In this document: one piece after another, positions 44,968-47,372 of the stretch
Layout of the letters: each line of letters opens with the position of its first letter
Numbering within the stretch: position 1 is the first letter of the stretch
From: an uncultured Rhizobiaceae bacterium
GTDB lineage: Bacteria; Pseudomonadota; Alphaproteobacteria; Rhizobiales; Rhizobiaceae
NCBI GenBank assembly: GCA_947259295.1
Contig: CAMYMG010000105.1
Coordinates: 1 to 47,372, forward strand
Length of the DNA stretch: 47,372 bases
Direction: 5' to 3'
Made by a program: the position numbers and the translations under genes
The notes under the pieces: model-generated
What the model was told of the DNA's origin: nothing
Database searches by the model: none
What the model saw: only the letters and a program-made list of their open reading frames with translations

Positions 44968-45789
44968 TCAGCCGACGAAGGCGCGCTCGACAACGAAGCT
45001 CGCCGGCTTGCTGTTGGAGCCTTCCTCGAAGCCGAGCTTCTCGACCAGTTCCTTGACGTCGTGGATCATGTGCATCGAGCCGCAGATCATGACCCGGTCG
45101 GAGGCCGGATCGAGCGGCGCGATGGCGAGATCCTCGTAGAAGCGGCCGCTTTCGATCAGCCGCGTGATGCGGCCCATGCGCGGCGTGATCTCGCGCGTCG
45201 TGGTCGAGTAGAGCGTGACGCGGCCCTCGGTCATCTCGCCGATCAGCGGGTCGGCGGCGAGGCCTTCGGCGAGCTCGACGCCATAGGCGAGCTCGGCATG
45301 GTCGCGGCAGGTGTGGGTGATGACGATCTGCTCGAACTTCTCGAAGGTTTCGGGATCGCGGACCAGGCTGGCGAAGGGCGCGATGCCGGTGCCGGTCGAG
45401 ATCATGAACAGGCGCTTGCCCGGCGTCAGCGCGTCGTTGACCAGCGTGCCGGTCGACTTCTGGCGCATCAGCACCGTGTCGCCGGGCACGATCTTCTGCA
45501 GCTCGGAGGTCAGCGGGCCGTCCGGTACCTTGATGGAGAAGAACTCGATCTCCTCGTCCCAGCTCGGGCTGGCGATCGAATAGGCGCGGAAGACCGGCTT
45601 CTCGGCATTCGGCAGGCCGATCATCACGAACTCGCCGGAGCGGAAGCGGAAGCTCTGCGGCCGGGTGATGCGGAAGGAGAACAGGCGGTCGGTATAGTGG
45701 CGCACCGAAACAACCGTTTCGGCATGCACATTGGCCGGGATCGGGAAAACGACGCCGGGGTCTTTCCGAAGGGCTGAAACCTGCTGCAT
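44968..45789 (-). CDS. fpr: Ferredoxin-NADP(+) reductase
   Basis: 273 residues from ATG 45789. The FAD-binding motif is VFRAYSIASP (R-x-Y-S) and the NADP part has FMISTGTGIAPFASLVRDP. The tail FVVERAFVG is the FAD-contacting end of bacterial subclass-I reductases. It passes electrons between NADPH and ferredoxin or flavodoxin, often in oxidative stress or iron-sulfur repair. The open frame reaches upstream to 45906 through an AT-rich promoter-like stretch, so that start is rejected. Confidence 0.93.
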   Translation of the reverse strand: MQQVSALRKDPGVVFPIPANVHAETVVSVRHYTDRLFSFRITRPQSFRFRSGEFVMIGLPNAEKPVFRAYSIASPSWDEEIEFFSIKVPDGPLTSELQKIVPGDTVLMRQKSTGTLVNDALTPGKRLFMISTGTGIAPFASLVRDPETFEKFEQIVITHTCRDHAELAYGVELAEGLAADPLIGEMTEGRVTLYSTTTREITPRMGRITRLIESGRFYEDLAIAPLDPASDRVMICGSMHMIHDVKELVEKLGFEEGSNSKPASFVVERAFVG

Positions 45790-45989
45790 CACATCGACCT
45801 TTTTCCGGCGCAAAGCCGTACCCGCACTGACCGCGCCCGTTTCGCGCACGCCGTCAGCTTCGGCGGAATTGAGGGAGTCTTGTCTTGCATATTTATTAGT
45901 GTACAAACGATTATCGCGTCAAGATTGCGATGCGAAACAGGCTTCCAAACTGACGCGCGAGCGTAGGTCCGGCATTCCGGTTTTGATGC
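45790..45989. promoter_or_regulatory. Divergent promoter region between fpr and hydantoinase gene
   Basis: 200 bp with an AT-rich stretch at 45888-45925 (ATTTATTAGTGTACAAACG and CGATTATCG) in an otherwise GC-rich sequence. The promoters of both genes should lie here. No operator can be named. Confidence 0.4.
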
Positions 45990-47372
45990 ATGGTTGAGAA
46001 AAATCGAGCATTGCGCGGCAAAGTGGTCGCAGGCATCGACGTCGGGGGCACTTTCACCGACCTGATCCTGATCGACGGCCGCGAAGGCGGCGGCGTCAGC
46101 ATCGCCAAGACGCCGACGACCACCGGCAACCAGGCCTATGGCGTGGTCGCCGCCCTCGGCGCGACGAAGTTTCCGGTACCCGAGATCGACCTCATCGTGC
46201 ACGGCACGACGACCACCACCAATGCGGTGCTGGAGCGGCGCCTCGCCAGGACCGGCATGATCACCACCGAAGGCTTTCGCGACATCATCGAGCTCGGCCG
46301 CCGGACGCGGCCGCAACCCTACGGCATGACAGGGACCTTCGTGCCGGTCATTCCGCGCAATCTCAGGCTCGAGGTGCCGGAACGCGTCGAGGCCTCGGGC
46401 AGGGTGCGCCTGCCGCTCGACGAGGAGGCGATGCGGGCTGCCGTGAGGCAACTGATCGAGGCCGGCTGCGAGTCGCTGGTCATCCATTTCCTGCATGCCT
46501 ATGCCAACCCCGCGCATGAGGAGCGCGCCGCCGAGATTGCCGCCGAGACCTGGCCGAACGCCTACATCACCACCGGGCACTCGCTGCTGTCGGAGGCGCG
46601 CGAGTTCGAGCGCGGCGTGACGGCGGCCGTCAACGCCTCGGTGCAGCCGATCCTCGAGCGCTACGTCAACCGGCTGCGCGGCGAGCTGGAGGGGCTGGGA
46701 TACGCGCGCGACTTCCTGATCATGAACGGCAATGGCGGCATGATCTCGGCCCGCTTCGTGACGCGGGAATCGGCCAAGACCGTGATGTCGGGTCCGGCCT
46801 CGGGCGTCATCGCCGCAGCCTATACGGGCAGGCGCGCAGGCTTCGAAAACCTCGTCACCTACGACATGGGCGGCACCTCGACCGACGTGGCGCTGATCCG
46901 CAATGCAGACCCCGCCGTCTCCAGCGAGACCGAGATCGAATACGCCATGCCGATCCACGTGCCGATGGTGGCCGTGCACACGGTGGGCGCCGGCGGCGGC
47001 TCGATCGCCCGCGTCGACGCCTCGGGGCTGATCCAGGTCGGGCCGGAAAGTGCGGGCGCCAGCCCCGGGCCGATCTGCTACGGCCGCGGCGGCGACGAGC
47101 CGACGATCACCGACGCCAATCTGCTGCTCGGGCGGCTCGACCCGAAGCGCCTGCTGGCGGTCGACGCGCCGGTAACGGTCGAGCATGTGCGAAGAATCTT
47201 CGAGGAGAAGATCGGCAGGGCGGCCGGGCTCGACGCCGTCCAGGCGGCGGGCGCGGTGCTGAGGCTCGGCAACATCAAGATGGCGGGCGCCATCCGCATG
47301 GTGTCGGTCGGGCGCGGCCATGACCCGCGCGACTTCGCGCTGTTCGCCTTCGGCGGAGCCGGGCCGCTGCAC
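45990..47372 (+). CDS. Hydantoinase/oxoprolinase family protein, A subunit (partial)
   Basis: The frame opens at ATG 45990 and runs off the right edge, giving the first 461 residues of a protein that usually has ~680-700. The ribosome binding site is weak, so the exact start is uncertain. VAGIDVGGTFTDLILID at the N-terminus and YDMGGTSTDVALI in the middle are the two ATP-binding motifs of the actin-like fold; VGAGGGSIARVD and GPESAGASPGPICYGRGG follow. HyuA-type enzymes do ATP-dependent opening of 5-oxoproline, N-methylhydantoin or, with a third subunit, acetone carboxylation. The B subunit should follow outside the window. Confidence 0.92.
   Translation, partial: MVEKNRALRGKVVAGIDVGGTFTDLILIDGREGGGVSIAKTPTTTGNQAYGVVAALGATKFPVPEIDLIVHGTTTTTNAVLERRLARTGMITTEGFRDIIELGRRTRPQPYGMTGTFVPVIPRNLRLEVPERVEASGRVRLPLDEEAMRAAVRQLIEAGCESLVIHFLHAYANPAHEERAAEIAAETWPNAYITTGHSLLSEAREFERGVTAAVNASVQPILERYVNRLRGELEGLGYARDFLIMNGNGGMISARFVTRESAKTVMSGPASGVIAAAYTGRRAGFENLVTYDMGGTSTDVALIRNADPAVSSETEIEYAMPIHVPMVAVHTVGAGGGSIARVDASGLIQVGPESAGASPGPICYGRGGDEPTITDANLLLGRLDPKRLLAVDAPVTVEHVRRIFEEKIGRAAGLDAVQAAGAVLRLGNIKMAGAIRMVSVGRGHDPRDFALFAFGGAGPLH

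Noticed and set aside
45790..45906. N-terminal extension of the ferredoxin reductase from TTG 45906
   Set aside because: It would translate the AT-rich promoter region and give a protein longer than the family.
45789..47372. Open frame of 527 codons on the minus strand at the right edge
   Set aside because: It is antisense to the hydantoinase/oxoprolinase gene, whose two ATP-binding motifs show the true frame.

Overview
The window looks like a chromosomal segment of a high-GC alphaproteobacterium of the order Hyphomicrobiales (Rhizobiales), most like Mesorhizobium or another Phyllobacteriaceae. The reasons are uniformly high GC with G/C at third codon positions, the set of gene families (ABC sugar-uptake operons with Gfo/Idh oxidoreductases, an ECF sigma factor with a YCII partner, a DUF3307 protein, deoC next to a two-domain aldehyde dehydrogenase), and several families of short palindromic intergenic repeats of the RIME type known from rhizobia. 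No rRNA, tRNA, CRISPR array, transposase or prophage gene was found.

Layout. 1-3265: an envelope-stress or calcium-type module, with two divergently transcribed four-EF-hand secreted proteins and a four-gene operon of a small secreted protein, an ECF sigma factor, a one-pass anti-sigma factor and a CnrX/Spy-like periplasmic sensor that has no histidine. 3275-5688: an ABC exporter and a DUF3307 membrane protein. 5731-13368: a sugar-uptake and oxidation operon (binding protein, two permeases, ATPase, TIM-barrel isomerase/epimerase, Gfo/Idh oxidoreductase) opposite a LacI-type regulator, with two near-identical 18-bp operators between them. 13365-17253: VOC protein, SRPBCC protein, ECF42-type sigma factor with its YCII partner, a membrane protein and a MarR regulator with matching operator sites. 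17383-19571: a proline-racemase-family enzyme with an unusual Ser/Thr active-site pair, three small unknown genes and a cold-shock protein.

20177-25874 is the least explained part: two adjacent genes for large Sec-exported proteins. The first is a beta-rich 656-residue protein. The second has 1238 residues, with four DUF11-like repeats, Cys-rich 35-residue tandem repeats (exact 105-bp period) and an Asn/Gln-rich tail. The two share a Cys-Cys module. The leader of the first gene carries a duplicated Shine-Dalgarno segment and a complementary strand that could pair with either copy. 25925-28438: MFS transporter and LysR regulator.

28463-39460 is an amino-sugar / muropeptide-sugar locus. On the minus strand lie a BadF-type kinase, a GntR regulator, an SIS-type glucosamine-6-phosphate deaminase and nagA. 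On the plus strand lie murQ, a complete ABC importer and a Gfo/Idh oxidoreductase. Together they give a full route from imported GlcNAc or MurNAc to fructose-6-phosphate. Both arms begin next to matching TGGTAT direct-repeat sites. All four gaps from the binding-protein gene to the ATPase gene hold palindromic repeats in the order B-A-B-A. 39634-44149: FAH-family hydrolase, ALDH16-like double aldehyde dehydrogenase and an extended DeoC. 44432-47372: MAPEG membrane protein, ferredoxin-NADP reductase (fpr), and the start of a hydantoinase/oxoprolinase A gene cut by the window end.
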